DNA of 64,000 bases from Cherax quadricarinatus. Lineage: Eukaryota > Arthropoda > Malacostraca > Decapoda > Parastacidae. The notes beneath the pieces were generated by a model. It ran no database searches. It saw only the letters and a program-made list of their open reading frames with translations, and was not told the DNA's origin. Location: the NCBI RefSeq assembly GCF_038502225.1, contig NC_091382.1:9918920-9982919 (forward strand), read 5' to 3'. The position numbers and the translations under genes were made by a program. Position 1 is the stretch's first letter, and each line of letters starts with the position of its first letter. Shown one piece after another: positions 43,725-56,000 of this stretch.

Positions 43725-44929
43725 GATCTCATCAACAGCAGCCAACATGGTTTCAGGGACGGGAAATCCTGTGTCACAAACCTACTGGAGTTCTATGACA
43801 TGGTGACAGCAGTAAGACAAGAGAGAGAGAGGGGTGGGTGGATTGCATATTCTTGGACTGCAAGAAGGCGTTTGACACAGTTCCACACAAGAGATTGGTG
43901 CAAAAACTGGAGGACCAAGCAGGGATAACAGGGAAGGCACTACAATGGATCAGGGAATACTTGTCAGGAAGACAGCAGCGAGTCATGGTACGTGGCGAGG
44001 TGTCAGAGTGGGCACCTGTGACCAGCGGGGTCCCACAGGGGTCAGTCCTAGGACCAGTGCTGTTTCTGGTATTTGTGAACGACATGACGGAAGGAATAGA
44101 CTCTGAGGTGTCCCTGTTTGCAGATGACGTGAAGCTGATGAGAAGAATTCACTCGATCGAAGATCAGGCAGAACTACAAAGGGATCTGGACAGGCTGCAG
44201 ACTTGGTCCAGCAATTGGCTCCGGGAGTTCAATCCCACCAAGTGCAAAGTCATGAAGATTGGGGAAGGGCAAAGAAGACCCCAGACGGAGTACAGTCTAG
44301 GGGGCCAGAGACTACAAACCTCACTCAAGGAAAAAGATCTTGGGGTGAGTATAACACCAGGCACATCTCCTGAAGCGCACATCAACCAAATAACTGCTGC
44401 AGCATATGGGCGCCTAGCAAACCTCAGAACAGCATTCCGACATCTTAATAAGGAGTCATTCAGGACCCTGTACACCGTGTACGTTAGGCCCATATTGGAG
44501 TATGCGGCACCAGTTTGGAACCCACACCTAGCCAAGCACGTAAAGAAACTAGAGAAAGTGCAAAGGTTTGCAACAAGACTAGTCCCAGAGCTAAGAGGTA
44601 TGTCCTACGAGGAGAGGTTAAGGGAAATCAACCTGACGACACTGGAGGACAGGAGAGATAGGGGGGACATGATAACTACATACAAAATACTGAGAGGAAT
44701 TGACAAGGTGGACAAAGACAGGATGTTCCAGAGATTGGACACAGTAACAAGAGGACACAGTTGGAAGTTGAAGACGCAGATGAATCACAGGGATGTTAGG
44801 AAGTATTTCTTCAGCCACAGAGTAGACAGTAAGTGGAATAGTTTGGGAAGCGATGTAGTGGAGGCAGGATCCATACATAGCTTTAAGCAGAGGTATGATA
44901 AAGCTCACGGCTCAGGGAGAGTGACCTAG
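43713..44929 (+). pseudogene. RT of LINE family B copy 2, one frameshift
   Basis: A first frame (43713 to about 43830) has QHGFRDGKSC. An indel in the GAGAGAGAGGGG run near 43830 shifts the reading to the frame 43838-44929 (363 codons). In that frame: [18 protein letters not shown] (motif A, Asp7), [17 protein letters not shown] (motif B), VSLFADDVKL (motif C, intact Asp pair at residues 96-97), then VRPILEYAAPVW and KYFFSHRVDSKWN. The catalytic core is intact in the second frame, but the N-terminal RT segments and the endonuclease are missing. Confidence 0.87.
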
Positions 44930-45031
44930 TAGCGATCAGTGAAGAGGCGGGGGCCAGGAGCTCGGACTCGACCCCCGCAACCTCAACTAGGTGAGTACAA
45001 CTAGGTGAGTACACACACACAAACACACACA
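43725..45031 (+). mobile_element. CR1-type LINE, family B, copy 2 (RT to 3' end)
   Basis: Begins at once after the ACACAC end of copy 1 with the RT motif SSQHGFRDGKSCVTNLL. The RT core and C-terminus follow, then the tail CAACTAGGTGAGTAC repeated twice, running into (AC)n with CACAAACACACACAC. 5'-truncated. Confidence 0.87.
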
Positions 45032-47195
45032 CCTGCAAGATTGGACCTTGTGTTCACCCTGGGCAGCTCAGACATTGAGGACATCAAGTATGAGAGTCCC
45101 CTAGGAGCTAGCGACCACGTGGTTCTGTGCTTTGAATACATAGTAGAGCTGCAAGTGGAGAGAATAACAGGAGTTGAACGGGAAAAGCCTGACTATAAAA
45201 GAGGGGACTACATAGGGTTGAAGAACTTCCTGCGGGAGGTCCAGTGGGACAGAGAACTGGCAGGAAAGCCAGTAAATGAAATGATGGAATATGTAACAAC
45301 AAAATGCAAGGAGGCAGTGGAAAGGTTTATTCCCAAGGGCAACAGTAACAACGGGAAGACCAGAACGAGCCCCTGGTTTACCCGACGGTGTAAGGAGGCA
45401 AAAACAAAGTGCAATAGAGAATGGAAAAACAGAAAAAAGAGAATGGAAACAGAAGGCAGAGAACACAACAGAAGACAACAGTCAAAGACCAGGTGATCAG
45501 ATTAAGGACAGAAGGTGGAGAACTCACAAGAAATGATCAGGAGGTATGTGAGGAGCTGAACAGGAGATTTAAGGAAATTTTTACAGTAGAGACAGGAAGG
45601 GCTGTGGGAAGACAGCACAGAAGGGAACATCAAGAGGGAATATACCAACAAGTGTTGGATGACATACGAACAACTGAGGAGGAGGTGAAGAAGCTCTTAA
45701 GTGACCTTGACACCTCAAAGGCGATGGGACCGGACAACATCTCCCCATGGGTCCTTAGAGAAGGAGCAGAGATGCTGTGCGTGCCTCTAACCACAAGCTT
45801 CAACACATCCCTTGAAACTGGGCAACTACCTGAGAAATGGAAGACAGCTAATGTAGTCCCCATATTTAAGAAAGGAAACAGAAACGAGGCACTAAACTAC
45901 AGACCTGTCTCTCTGACATGTATTGTGTGCAAAGTCATGGAGAAGATTATCAGGAGGAGAGTGGTCGAACACCTGGAAAGGAACAAGATTATAAATGAAA
46001 ACCAGCATGGGTTCATGGAAGGCAAATCTTGTATCACAAACCTCCTGGAGTTTTATGACAAGGTAACAGAAGTAAGACACGAGAGAGAGGGGTGGGTAGA
46101 TTGCGTTTTCCTAGACTGCAGGAAGGCCTTTGACACAGTTCCCCACAAGAGATTAGTGCAGAAGCTGGAGGATCAGGCGCATGTAAAAGGGAGGGCACTG
46201 CAATGGATAATGGAATACCTGACAGGGAGGCAGCAACGAGTCATGGTACGTGAAGAGGTATCACAGTGGGCGCCTGTTACGAGCGGGGTCCCACAGGGGT
46301 CACTTCTAGGACCAGTGCTATTTTTGATATATGTGAACGACATGATGGAAGGAATAGACTCTGAAGTGTCCCTGTTCGCAGATAACGTGAAGTTGATGAG
46401 AAGAATTAAATAGGACGAGGATGAGGCAGGACTGCAGAGAGACCTGGACAGGCTGGACATGTGGTCCAGTAACTGGCTTCTCGAATTCAATCCAGCCAAA
46501 TGCAAAGTCATGAAGATTGGGGAGGTGCAAAGAAGACCGCAGAGTATAGGCTAGGTGGACAAAGACTACAGACCTCACTCAGGGAGAAAGACCTTGGGGT
46601 GACCATAACACCGAGCACATCACCGGAGGCACACATCAACCAAATAACCGCTGCAGCATACGGGCGCCTGGCAAACCTGAGAATAGCGTTCCGATACCTT
46701 AATAAGGAATCGTTCAAGACACTGTACACTGTGTATGTTAGACCCATACTGGAGTATGCAGCATCAGTCTGGAACCCACACCTGGTCAAGCACGACAGGA
46801 AGTTAGAGAAAGTACAAAGGTTTGCAACAAGGCTAGTCCCAGAGCTCAAGGGAATGTCGTACGAGGAAAGGTTAAGGGAAATCGGACTGACGACACTGGA
46901 GGACAGAAGGGTCAGGGGAGACATGATAACGACATACAAGATACTGCGGGGAATAGACAAGGTGGACAGAGATAGGATGTTCCAGAGAGGGGACACAGGG
47001 ACAAGGGGTCACAACTGGAAGCTGAAGACTCAGACGAGTCACAGGGACGTTAGGAAGTATTTCTTCAGTCATAGAGTCGTCAGCAAGTGGAATAGCCTAG
47101 CAAGTGAAGTAGTGGAGGCAGGAACTATACATAGCTTTAAGATGAGGTATGACAAAGCTCAGGAAGCAGAGAGAGGACCCAGTAGCGATCAGTGA
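45005..47195 (+). pseudogene. Endonuclease-RT ORF of LINE family B copy 3
   Basis: Three frames are needed. Frame 1 (to 45496) is the end of the endonuclease and a basic linker. Frame 2 (45421-46413) has [75 protein letters not shown] (motif A) and [18 protein letters not shown]. It ends [15 protein letters not shown] at a stop that replaces a sense codon of copy 2. FADN replaces FADD, losing the second catalytic Asp. Frame 3 (46500-47195) follows a 4-bp loss near 46545 and encodes the C-terminal region. Inactive. Confidence 0.88.
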
Positions 47196-47265
47196 AGAGG
47201 CGGGGCCAGGAGCTTAGTCTCGACCCCTGCAACCACAATTAGGTGAGTACAATTAGGTGAGTACA
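45032..47265 (+). mobile_element. CR1-type LINE, family B, copy 3 (longest)
   Basis: Starts just after the (AC)n tail of copy 2, in the C-terminal part of the endonuclease (ARLDLVFTLGSSDIEDIKY, LGASDHVVLCFEY with the SDH motif). It includes the RT and ends in the common 3' tail with AATTAGGTGAGTAC twice. Several breaks disable it. Confidence 0.88.
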
Positions 47266-48939
47266 CACTGGTGTTTTCCCTGACATTCGGGATGCCTTCA
47301 TCCTTGGCACTGTACATCTGGCACCGTTTTCCTTAAATCAGTATTGTCACTGTTATTTCCTACAGCTGTGTGTGGCGAGATTACGACTTCGTCCTTTTAC
47401 TGCAATTAATTTTTACTGAGTTGAATTACTTAGCTGTTTTAACTTTCAAAGTTTAAACAATAAGATAATACAAGGATCCCAATGGAAATAAATTTCTTTA
47501 CCTGACTTTTTTCAGTTATCTTAGGTAATTTGCACATTTGTTTCTTATGTATGATAATTTGCATAAATATATGTGTACCTCTACCAGAATAAACTTACAG
47601 ACCCCGGAAATGTTTACAACAGTTAAAACTACGCAAACAATTTAATACCTAAATATTTACGTTCACTAATGACAACTTTTGTGCGAGTACAACATGTCGC
47701 CTTGTTATTACCTACTGAAAGTATCACTTACACTTCATTAAAGTTTTTATACTGTTATTTTTATTCTGTCATTTTTTTAGTTATTGGAATAGTTCTAAAC
47801 TGAACAGTCTGTTGAGGTATTGGGTGAGTTTTGCAATGACTGACAAGATTATCGCAGTGTGGGTGTCTTGAGGAATACAGGAAAGTGTGCGAGTGTCCTT
47901 GTACAGGAAAAAACTGAATATCCTCCTGGAGTTAATGGTTTCTTTTTCAGAATACAATAAAACGCGTGTGTTCCACAGTAAAGGAAAAATTATCGATGTA
48001 AATATTGAGTACGTAAGCGTGTATTCTTGGTAAGTACATGAGTATCCTTGGTGAGTACGAGTATATCTTCAAAGTTGAGGAGATTCAAGGTTTCCTGCTA
48101 CACAAGGAGTCGCTTTTCTCCAAAAGGTTACAGACGACCTCAACCTCTCGTAGTTCAAGGTTTTGTTGACTATCGTCCAGTGAATAGTTTAAATTGCGTC
48201 TCTTGACGACTATGTACAGATAATCCTTTGGGATGGCCATGGGATCACCCCTTTGTGTGGTCCTGGTTAACCAACATCCTAGTTAACGTGCACAGAGGAC
48301 TCAGCATCACTGAACTCTAACAAAATCAATTCTGTTGAACAATATACTGGAGAATGAACATTACGGTTTCCTTCCGTTTTTTTTTCTGGGGTATTTCTTT
48401 GCAAGGAGAACGCTAAGTCGTATATCGAAATCTACAGGAGGCCCACAACGATAACCTGTTTTGCTTAACAAAACAAGGGAACAGTAAGGAATCCTCATAG
48501 GATTCTACTGTAAAGTATACAGAATCTCAAGCGTCATCTCCCTCGAAGAAAATTGTAACTGTATGCACAAGATATTTTTTTCTAAACTTCAGTAGCTAAC
48601 ACCCCTTTAACTGCAAGGCAAAAATGTTAGAGAATCCTTCACTCTACCGAAGATTCTTAGAATTTCCCATCAGCCAGGTTTCAGACAACCTCTCCTACCT
48701 TCTGGCCAGGCGTATAACCAGAAGAACATTACACCCAGCACGATCAACAATATAGTTGCCAAGAGAGAGCGAGAGACGCCACAGAGAAACTAGGGCAAGT
48801 GTTTGTATCATAGCATGTGGTACATGTGACCAACATTATAGAGGAAATTGTGGCATCCAACCAGTATGTTACAATTTATTCGGCGTATGTCACACTCCCA
48901 TATAAGGTTGCCTCCCAATCAGCGAACCGGGTGATAAGG
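47266..48939. other. Unique AT-rich interval upstream of LINE A
   Basis: No gene recognised and no open frame of note. Part of the right end (from about 48700) may be 5' noncoding or ORF1 remains of the LINE that follows, but I cannot show it. Confidence 0.45.
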
Positions 48940-51872
48940 GTTTAAGGTTTACTATACAAATAGTAGGAGTCTAAGAAATAAGAAAGATGAGCTAAAATTA
49001 CTTGCAAGTGTAGGTAATATACATATTATTGCTATAACAGAGACCTGGTTCAACCTGAAAGATAGAGAAATACCTTCTGAATGCAGGGGTTATAAAGGGT
49101 TATAAACTATTCCACACTGATAGGGTCAACAGGAAGGGTGGTGGAGTGGCGATGTATGTCAGAGAAAATTTAAATTGTCTTAGACATGATACAAGATTAG
49201 AAACATCGAACACAGAATCTGTTTGGCTACAGTTTCTCGAGGGTCGTGACAAATTAATTTTGGGTGTGATTTATAGGACCCCAAACCTTGATAGGGAGGA
49301 CAGTAAACTGTTATGAGCAAAATTCATAAGGCATCTAGATATGAAAATGTTGTGATAATGGGAGATTTAAACTTTAGACAAATTGACTGGAACAATGTAA
49401 TAGGAAATCTTGAGTCCAGTGACTTTCTTGATACAGTTCAAGATTGCTTTTTAGAACAGGTTGTGACAGAACCAACTAGAGGAAACAATCTGCTTGACTT
49501 GGTTCGTGCCAACATAGAATCACTAATTAAAATCTTGAGGTTAATGATGAGCTAGGGGAAAGTGACCACAAATTACTTAGTTTCAATATATAATGGAATT
49601 ACCCAGATAACTGCAATCAAATCTCTGTCCCAGATTTTCGCTTGGCCGACTTCATGGGACTGAAAAATTACCTGGGTGGGCTAAATTGGGATGTCCTGAC
49701 TATGGGTCAGGTAGGTGATCTTGGTTGCCAATATGACGTTTTTCAGAGCATAGTTCTAGCTGCCCAGACAACTTTTGCTCCGAATAGGGAAATTAGATCT
49801 AACAAAAATGATCCCAAATGGATGAACAATAGATTAAAACATCTCACTGGTCAAAAGAGACGTATATATAGGTGTATCAAAAGATGGGATGAGCAGTTAA
49901 GAAATCAATATGTTCAATTAGAGAGAGAAATAAAGAAAGGAATAAGAAAAGCAAAAAGGGATTATAAGGCAAAGGTTGCAAGGGATTCAAAGACAAACCC
50001 AAAAGGGTTCTTTCAGGTATACTGAAGTAAGATTAGGGACAAGATTGGCCCACTTAAGAGTAACTCTGGTCAGATCACCGACAGTGATAAGGATATGTGT
50101 GAAATTCTCAATACCTCCTTCCTCTCAGTTTTCACCCAGGAAAATACTAGCGATGTTCCTGAAATAATAGATTATGAAGAATAGGACTATGCACGATTGC
50201 GGTAACTAGTGACATGGTCCTCAGGCAAATAAACTAAAACCTAACAAATCCCCAGGCCCTGATGAACTGTTTGCAAAGGTGTTAAAGGAATGTAAAGAGG
50301 AACTTAGCATACCTTTGGCTAATCTTTTTAACATATCACTACAAACTGGCACAGTGCCTGATAAGTGGAAAATGGCAAATGTAATACCTATTTACAAGGC
50401 AGGTGACAGGTCCTTGGCTTCGAACTATAGACCAATAAGCCTTACCTCCATAGTGGGAAAATTTATGGAATCAATAATTGCCGAAGCAATTCGTAACCAT
50501 CTTGATAGGCACAGATTGATTAATGAATCTCAACACGGCTTTACAAAGGGGCGTTCCTGCCTTACGAATTTACTAACATTTTTCACTAAGGTGTTTGAGG
50601 AGGTAGATCATGGTAACGAATATGATATTGTGTATATGGACTTCAGTAAGGCTTTCGATCGAGTTCCACATCAGAGGCTATTGAGGAAACTTAAGGCACA
50701 CAGAATAGGAGGAGAAATTTTTTCCTGGGTAGAGGCATGGCTGACAAATAGGCAGCAGAGAGTTTGCATTAATGGGGAGAAATCATAATGGGGGCACGTC
50801 ACAAGCGGTGTTCCTCAGGGGGTCAGTGTTGGGTCCGTTGTTGTTCACATTTTACATAAACGACATAGATAAGGGAATAAATAGCGACATAAGCAAATTT
50901 GCTGATAACACCAAAATAGGCCGTCCAATTCATTCTAATGAGGACACTAGAACACTCCAGGATGATTTGAATAGACTGATGCAATGGTCGGAGAAGTGGC
51001 AGATGTAGTTTAATATAGACAAATGCAAAGTTCTAAATGTTGGACAGGAAAATAATCATGCGACATATAAACTAAATAATGTAGATATTAATACTACTGA
51101 TTGCGAAAAGGATTTAGGAGTCCTGGTTAGTAGTAATCTAAAACCAAGACAACAGTGCATTAGTGTTCGCAATAAAGCTAACAGAATTCTTGGCTTCATA
51201 TCTAGAAGTATAAATAATAGAAGTCCTCAGGTTGTTCTTCAACTCTATATATCCTTGGTTAGGCCTCATTTAGATTATGCTGCTCAGTTCTGGTCACCGT
51301 ATTACAGAATGGATATAAATGCTCTGGAAAACGTACAGAGGAGGATGACAAAGATGATCCCATGTATCAGAAATCTTTCCTATGAGGATAGACCGAGGGC
51401 CCTGAATCTGCACTCTCTCGAAAGGCGTAGAATTAGGGGGGATATGATCGAGGTGTATAAATGGAAAACAGGAATAAATAAAGGGGATGTAAATAGCGTG
51501 CTGAAAATTTCCAGCCAAGACAGGACTCGCAGCAATGGTTTCAAGTTGGAAAAATTCAGATTCAGGAAGGATATAGGAAAGCACTGGTTTGGTAATAGAG
51601 TTGTGGATGAGGGGAACAAACTCCTGAGTACAGTTATTGAGGCTAAAACGTTGTGTAGTTTTAAAAATAGGTTAGATAAATACATGAGTGGGTGTGGGTG
51701 GGTGTGAGTTGGACCTGACTAGCTTGTGCTGCTGGGTCTGGTGCCCTGCTCCTTCCTTGAGTGGAGGTGACCAGACTGGGTGGGTCATTGGGCTAATCCG
51801 GGGGGGGGGGACATGGACCTGCTCCGCATGGGTCAGTAGGCCTGTTGCAGTGTTCCTTTTTTTCTTATGTTC
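48940..51872 (+). mobile_element. CR1-type LINE, family A (copy 2, endonuclease to 3' end)
   Basis: Holds, in order, the apurinic-type endonuclease, the RT, the C-terminal domain and a 3' tail (AGCTTGTGCTGCTGGGTCTG, CATGGACCTGCTCCGCATGG, TTTTTTTCTTATGTTC). Same family as 9747-11176 on the minus strand. It nearly spans ORF2, though it is interrupted by stops and frameshifts. Confidence 0.88.
48950..51707 (+). pseudogene. Endonuclease-RT ORF2 of LINE family A, multiply broken
   Basis: Endonuclease pieces: YTNSRSLRNKKDELKLLAS and IAITETWF (about 48955-49060, TETW motif), a stop near 49105, GGGVAMYVREN and LGVIYRTPN, then GDLNFRQIDWNNV (49350-49400) and ESDHKLL (about 49560), the metal-binding and catalytic motifs. 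RT pieces: [57 protein letters not shown] (motif A). A stop at 50788 and a frameshift precede ISKFADNTKIG, again FADN rather than FADD. C-terminal domain: MVRPHLDYAAQFWSPYYR to WFGNRVVDEGNK. At least five lesions. Confidence 0.88.
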
Positions 51873-51946
51873 TCTGTAATGTGCTTGTGTAGTACTAGCA
51901 GCAGAGACTGTGATGGCAGGGTTTACTGTTTTCTGGAGGATTCTCG

Positions 51947-52180
51947 CTCTGGTGGCCTGGTGGTTAACGCTCTCGCTTCACACGGTGAGGGCCTGGGTTC
52001 GATTCCCAGCCAGAGTAGAAACATTGGACGTGTTTCTTTCCACCTGTTGTCTATGTTCCCCATCAGTAAAATGGGTACCTGGGTGTTAGTCGACTGGTGT
52101 GGGTCGCATCCTGGGACACTGACCTAAGGAGGCCTGGTCACAGACCGGGAACTCTCTCCAGGTAAACTCCAGGTAAGACC
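51947..52180 (+). mobile_element. tRNA-derived SINE, type 2 (copy b)
   Basis: GGTGGCCTGGTGGTTAACGC, CTCGCTTCACACGGTGAGG, B-box GGGTTCGATTCCCAGCC, TTTCTTTCCACCTGTTGTC, core GTACCTGGGTGTTAGTCGAC then TGGTGTGGGTCGCATCCTGG, tail GGAGGCCTGGTCACAGACCG, AACTCTCTCCAGGTAAACTC. Nearly identical to the minus-strand copy at 21965-22212. The GGGGTCAACGCCCC part of the tail is deleted here. Confidence 0.87.
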
Positions 52181-52194
52181 TCAGAGATGGTGAA

Positions 52195-52275
52195 GGCAGA
52201 GAAACGTTACCACAATAAAATGTCACATTAGTTGCATTTGTGTCCGTTTACTTAACATATTGTCGGTAATTCTAC
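52195..52275 (+). mobile_element. Single arm of the CGAAACGTT hairpin element
   Basis: GAGAAACGTTACCACAATAA, AATGTCACATTAGTTGCA, TTTGTGTCCGTTTACTTAAC and ATATTGTCGG match the right arm and outer flank of the inverted repeat at 15452-15586. Confidence 0.75.
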
Positions 52276-52344
52276 CAATATTAATGCAATCTGTTAACCA
52301 CCCCATCAAGAATATTCAAGTCCCTCAGTGCATATACACTGAGT

Positions 52345-52500
52345 GTCTGCACTCTGAAGGACGGGTGTTAATGTTACAGTTTTATAACTGTAGTGTAAGC
52401 GCACCTCTGGCAAGACAGTGATGGAGTGAATGATCATGAAAGTTTTTCTTTCTTGGGTCACCCTGCCTTGGTGGGAAACGGCCGATGCACCAATAAAAAA
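52345..52500 (+). mobile_element. RTE LINE 3' tail (solo fragment)
   Basis: CTCTGAAGGACGGGTGTTAA, GGCAAGACAGTGATGGAGTG, CACCCTGCCTTGGTGGGAAA and CGGCCGATGCACCAATAAAA correspond in order to 13470-13620. Only the 3' noncoding tail is present, an extreme 5' truncation. Confidence 0.83.
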
Positions 52501-53040
52501 TATAAAAACATATTCTCTGTAGATATTATTGTGACTTCTTTCAGTACATTACCAAATGAGAACTGATCTGGTGATACCGACAAAAAATATTTCGCCATTA
52601 GGACTGAAGAAGCCAATCGTGGCGAAACGTTTTCTGTAATAAATGTCTTAAACTCTGCATATCTTTTATCCACACATCGCAAAAAATACTGGACCTTGTC
52701 ATGACCTTGCCCTTCTCCCTGACTACTATTTTTCGACCTTACTTTTAGACTGCACTATCTAACTTCCTACTGAAAGGTTGTTCAGAAGTCACTTCTAATT
52801 TGCCCTCCTAGTCTGATGTCTTTTGAAAGTATGATCTGTTCTAGTTATGTCTTGTTAAAACTTAGCTTGACATCATCCGCACTATAGCTAGGAATACAAA
52901 CAATTGTGTACACAGAGAATGAAGCTTATAGACGTTTCGGTCCAACTTGGACCATTCAGTCCAACTTGGTCCAAGTTGCGGGTTATTTGTGTATTGTTCC
53001 AGTCACGGTATTGTGCTTTTTTGTTCATTATGGTGAAAGT
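52501..53040. other. Interval with two recurrent CGAAACGT repeats
   Basis: GTGGCGAAACGTTTTCTGTA with ATAAATGTCTTA near 52619-52650, and GACGTTTCGGTCCAACTTGG with GGTTATTTGTGTATTG near 52932-53000. No gene recognised. Confidence 0.55.
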
Positions 53041-53082
53041 GGAACGTTAGACTAGACTCTCAGGTACCTACTTAATACAACA
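53041..53082 (-). mobile_element. Left arm of a SINE interrupted by the 27-bp array
   Basis: GACTCTCAGGTACCTACTT, then GGCAACAGGAGGAACAGG and GTGTAAGGAAC, match the minus-strand SINE order seen at 41875-41935 (CCCAGGTACCTATTTG, GGTGAACAGGACAACAGG, TGTAAGGAAAC). The tandem array begins inside this match. Confidence 0.68.
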
Positions 53083-56000
53083 CTAAGGCAACAGGAGGAA
53101 CAGGTGTAAGGAACAGCACTAGGTGAACAGGTGTAAGGAACAGCACTAGGGGAACAGGTGTAAGGAACAGCACTAGGGGAACAGGTGTAAGGAACAGCAC
53201 TAGGGGAACAAGTGTAAGGAACAGCACTAGGGGAACAGGTGTAAGGAACAGCACTAGGGGAACAGGTGTAAGGAACAGCACTAGGTGAACAGGTGTAAGG
53301 AACAGCACTAGGGGAACAAGTGTAAGGAACAGCACTAGGGGAACAGGTGTAAGGAACAGCACTAGGGGAACAGGTGTAAGGAACAGCACAAGGTGAACAG
53401 GTGTAAGGAACAGCACTAGGTGAACAGGTGTAAGGAACAGCACTAGGTGAACTGGTGTAAGGAACAGCACTAGGTGAACAGGTGTAAGGAAGAGCACTAG
53501 GTGAACAGGTGTAAGGAACAGCACTAGGTGAACAGGTGTAAGGAACAGCACTAGGGGAACAGGTGTAAGGAACAGCACTAGGGGAACAGGAGTAAGGAAC
53601 AGCACTAGGGGAACAGGTGTAAGGAACAGCACTAGGTGAACAGGTGTAAGGAACAGCACTAGGTGAACAGGTGTAAGGAACAGCACTAGGTGAACTGGTG
53701 TAAGGAACAGCACTAGGTGAACAGGTGTAAGGAACAGCACTAGGTGAACAGGTGTAAGGAACAGCACTAGGGGAACAGGTGTAAGGAACAGCACTACGTG
53801 AACTGGTGTAAGGAACAGCACTAGGGGAACAGGTGTAAGGAACAGCACTAGGTGAACTGGTGTAAGGAACAGCACTAGGGGAACAGGTGTAAGGAACAGC
53901 ACTAGGGGAACAGGTGTAAGGAACAGCACTAGGGGAACAGGTGTAAGGAACAGCACTAGGGGAACAGGTGTAAGGAACAGCACTAGGGGAACAGGTGTAA
54001 GGAACAGCACTAGGTGAACTGGTGTAAGGAATAGCACTAGGGGAACAGGTGTAAGGAACAGCACTAGGGGAACAGGTGTAAGGAACAGCACTAGGTGAAC
54101 AGGTGTAAGGAACAGCACTAGGGGAACAGGTGTAAGGAAAAGCACTAGGTGAAGGAACAGCACTAGGGGAACAGGGGGAACAGGTGTAAGGAACAGCACT
54201 AGGTGAAGGAACAGCACTAGGTGAACTGGTGTAAGGAACAGGACTAGGTGAACAGGTGTAAGGAACAACACTAGGGGAACAGGTGTAAGGAACAGCACTA
54301 GGGGAAGGAACAGCACTAGGTGAACAGGTAAGGAACACTAGGCGAACAGGTGTAAGGAACAGCACTAGGGGAACAGGTGTAAGGAACAGCACTAGGGGAA
54401 CAGGTGTAAGGAACAGCACTAGGTGAACAGGTGTAAGGAACAGCACTAGGGGAACAGGTGTAAGGAACAACACTAGGGGAACAGGTGTAAGGAACAGCAC
54501 TAGGGGAACAGGTGTAAGGAACAGCACTAGGTGAACAGGTGTAAGGAACAGCACTAGGGGAACAGGTGTAAGGAACAGCACTAGGGGAACAGGTGTAAGG
54601 AACAGCACTAGGTGAACAGGTGTAAGGAACAGCACTAGGTGAACAGCACTAGTGTAAGGAACAGCACTAGGGGAACAGGTGTAAGGAACAGCACTAGGGG
54701 AACAGGTGTAAGGAACAGCACTAGGGGAACAGGTGTAAGGAACAGCACTAGGGGAACAGGTGTAAGGAACAGCACTAGGGGAACAGGTGTAAGGAACAGC
54801 ACTAGGGGAACAGGTGTAAGGAACAGCACTAGGGGAACAGGTGTAAGGAACAGCACTAGGGGAACAGGTGTAAGGAACAGCACTAGGTGAACAGGTGTAA
54901 GGAACAGCACTAGGGGAACAGGTGTAAGGAACAGCACTAGGTGAACAGGTGTAAGGAACAGCACTAGGGGAACAGGTGTAAGGAACAGCACTAGGGGAAC
55001 AGGTGTAAGGAACATCACTAGAGGAACAGGTGTAAGGAACAGCACTAGGTGAACAGGTGTAAGGAATAGCACTAGGGGAACAGGTGTAAGGAACAGCACT
55101 AGGGGAACAGGTGTAAGGAACAGCACTAGGGGAACAGGTGTAAGGAACAGCACTAGGGGAACAGGTGTAAGGAACAGCACTAGGGGAACAGGTGTAAGGA
55201 ACAGCACTAGGGGAACAGGTGTAAGGAACAGCACTAGGGGAACAGGTGTAAGGAACAGCACTAGGTGAACAGGTGTAAGGAACAGCACTAGGGGAACAGG
55301 TGTAAGGAACAGCACTAGGTGAACAGGTGTAAGGAACAGCACTAGGGGAACAGGTGTAAGGAACAGCACTAGGTGAACAGGTGTAAGGAACAGCACTAGG
55401 GGAACAGGTGTAAGAAACAGCACTAGGGAACAGGTGTAAGGAACAGCACTAGGGGAACAGGTGTAAGGAACAGCACTAGGGGAACAGGTGTAAGGAACAG
55501 CACTAGGGGAACAGGTGTAAGGAACAGCACTAGGTGAACAGGTGTAAGGAACAGCACTAGGGGAACAGGTGTAAGGAACAGCACTAGGGGAACAGGTGTA
55601 AGGAACAGCACTAGGGTAAGGAACAGCACTAGGTGAACACGTGTAAGGAACAGCACTAGGGGAACAGGTGTAAGGAACAGCACTAGGGGAACAGGTGTAA
55701 GGAACAGCACTAGGGGAACAGGTGTAAGGAACAGCACTAGGTGGAACAGGTGTAAGGAACAGCACTAGGGGAACAGGTGTAAGGAAGCACTAGGGGAACA
55801 CAGCACTAGGTGAACAGGTGTAAGGAACAGCACTAGGGGAACAGGTGTAAGGAACAGCACTAGGGGAACAGGTGTAAGGAACAGCACTAGGGGAACAGGT
55901 GTAAGGAACAGCACTAGGGGAACAGGTGTAAGGAACAGCACTAGGGGAACAGGTGTAAGGAACAGCACTAGGGGAACAGGTGTAAGGAACAGCACTAGGT

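Noticed and set aside
51947..52020. Functional tRNA-Val (CAC) gene
   Set aside because: D-arm, anticodon-loop-like TTCACAC and B-box are visible but the acceptor ends do not pair, and the sequence continues into a SINE core and tail found in other copies.
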